Source: an uncultured Bacillota bacterium (GTDB lineage Bacteria > Bacillota > Clostridia > Christensenellales > UBA1242). From it: a stretch of DNA of 6,733 nucleotides. The stretch lies in the NCBI GenBank assembly GCA_947088415.1, contig CAMUGK010000052.1:1-6733 (forward strand), given 5' to 3'. The translations under genes and the position numbers were made by a program. Below the pieces are notes generated by a model. That model made no database searches and was not told where the DNA came from. It worked only from the letters and a program-made list of their open reading frames with translations. This document shows, piece by piece, positions 6,071-6,733 of this stretch; position 1 is the stretch's first letter, and each line of letters opens with the position of its first letter.

Positions 6071-6691
6071 GTGGACAAAAAAAGTAAAAAAGAAGAAAAT
6101 ATAGAGTTATTTAAATTAGTAAAAAAAGGCAATTTAAAAGCTAGAGAAAAAATAATTCAAAATAATTTACCTTTTGTAAATTTTATAATAACAAAAAAAT
6201 TTAGAAATATAAATTCTCAAGAAAGAGAAGATTTTTTTGAAACAGGAATTTTAGGTCTTATTAAAGCTGTTGATAGTTTTAAACTTGAAATTGGAATTAG
6301 TTTTTCCACCTATGCTTCACGTTGTATTGAAAATGAAATATTGTTATTAATGCGTTATAATAAAAAACATGTAGGAGTAATCTCATTGGATGCCCCAATA
6401 AAAAATGGATTTAATGGAGAATTTTCTTTATTAGAAAATTTGCCCGATTGTAAACAAAATATTGAAGAAAAAATTGAAGACGAAATTCAATTGAAAAGTG
6501 TCAAAAGTTTAATTAAATTTAAACTTCCAAAAAATCAAGCCGAAATTATAGAAAAAAGATATTTAAGTGGAGAACTTAAAAGTCAATTAGAAATTTCAAA
6601 AGAAACTGGATTTAGTCAACCTCATATTAGTAGACTTGAAAAAAAGGGTATAAAAAAATTAAAAGAAGAATTGTATTTTGTCGAAAATTAA
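6071..6691 (+). CDS. Second sigma-70-family factor of the SigE/SigK group, no pro-sequence
   Basis: This encodes a 206-residue sigma factor related to its upstream neighbour. GLIKAVDSF (62-70) and FSTYASRCIENEIL (78-91) are identical in both, so -10 recognition is probably similar. Elsewhere it has diverged. The NLRLV of region 2.1 is NLPFV (32-36), DLISVG of region 2.2 is DFFETG (54-59), and the region 4 helix-turn-helix reads SQPHISRLEKKGIKKL (182-197), closer to SigE or SigG than to SigK. The N-terminal pro-sequence and FPxPLS segment are missing. Start choice: the GTG at 6071 has GGAG at a good distance (6061-6064), whereas an in-frame TTG at 6059 has none. The protein is rich in lysine and isoleucine, and leucine is mostly TTA here but mostly CTT in smc. 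It could be a diverged paralog, a clade-specific sigma factor or a decaying copy; the intact frame argues against decay. Its regulon is unknown. Confidence 0.85.
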   Translation: MDKKSKKEENIELFKLVKKGNLKAREKIIQNNLPFVNFIITKKFRNINSQEREDFFETGILGLIKAVDSFKLEIGISFSTYASRCIENEILLLMRYNKKHVGVISLDAPIKNGFNGEFSLLENLPDCKQNIEEKIEDEIQLKSVKSLIKFKLPKNQAEIIEKRYLSGELKSQLEISKETGFSQPHISRLEKKGIKKLKEELYFVEN

Positions 6692-6733
6692 TGCTAATTT
6701 AAAAATACTTGAATATATTAAATTAAAGAATAA

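Overview
The window is a piece of an AT-rich, low-GC Gram-positive chromosome, probably a spore-forming member of the Clostridia/Bacillota. Two things point that way: the gene order rnc-smc-ftsY, which is typical of Bacillota, and a sporulation-type sigma factor of the SigE/SigK family just downstream. I cannot name the species. The standard bacterial code fits, because smc ends at a TGA exactly where the family should end. All five genes are on the + strand.

Layout. Bases 1-127 are the 3' end of the ribonuclease III gene (C-terminal half of its dsRNA-binding domain). After a 171-base gap comes full-length smc (299-3883), then a 276-base gap, then ftsY (4160-5056), closed by a good intrinsic terminator (5124-5149). 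Next is a SigK-like sigma factor (5241-5948) whose leader can fold so that the ribosome binding site is hidden. After a 122-base gap with a terminator-like hairpin pressed against the next ribosome binding site comes a second, shorter and more AT-rich sigma factor of the same family (6071-6691). The last 42 bases hold nothing I can recognise.

The two gaps flanking smc are not plain spacers. Both are packed with inverted repeats. Both end, about 28-30 bases before the next start codon, in the same 33-bp sequence built on a perfect 24-bp palindrome, and both begin with a related CTTTTCTTT/AAAGAAAAG palindrome. A decayed relative of the front unit follows ftsY. These look like a dispersed palindromic repeat family in intergenic DNA, or conserved RNA-level elements around smc and ftsY.

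How the genes work together. RNase III (RNA processing), SMC (chromosome organisation and segregation) and FtsY (the SRP receptor) are housekeeping genes that share a locus for historical rather than pathway reasons. The usual next partners, ylxM and ffh, are not here. The two sigma factors are the less ordinary part. The first has an N-terminal extension resembling the pro-sequence of pro-SigK. The second lacks it, keeps an almost identical -10-recognition segment, and has diverged in the core-binding and -35-binding parts. The locus therefore looks like a duplicated sporulation sigma gene, with RNA-structure control suggested in front of each copy.
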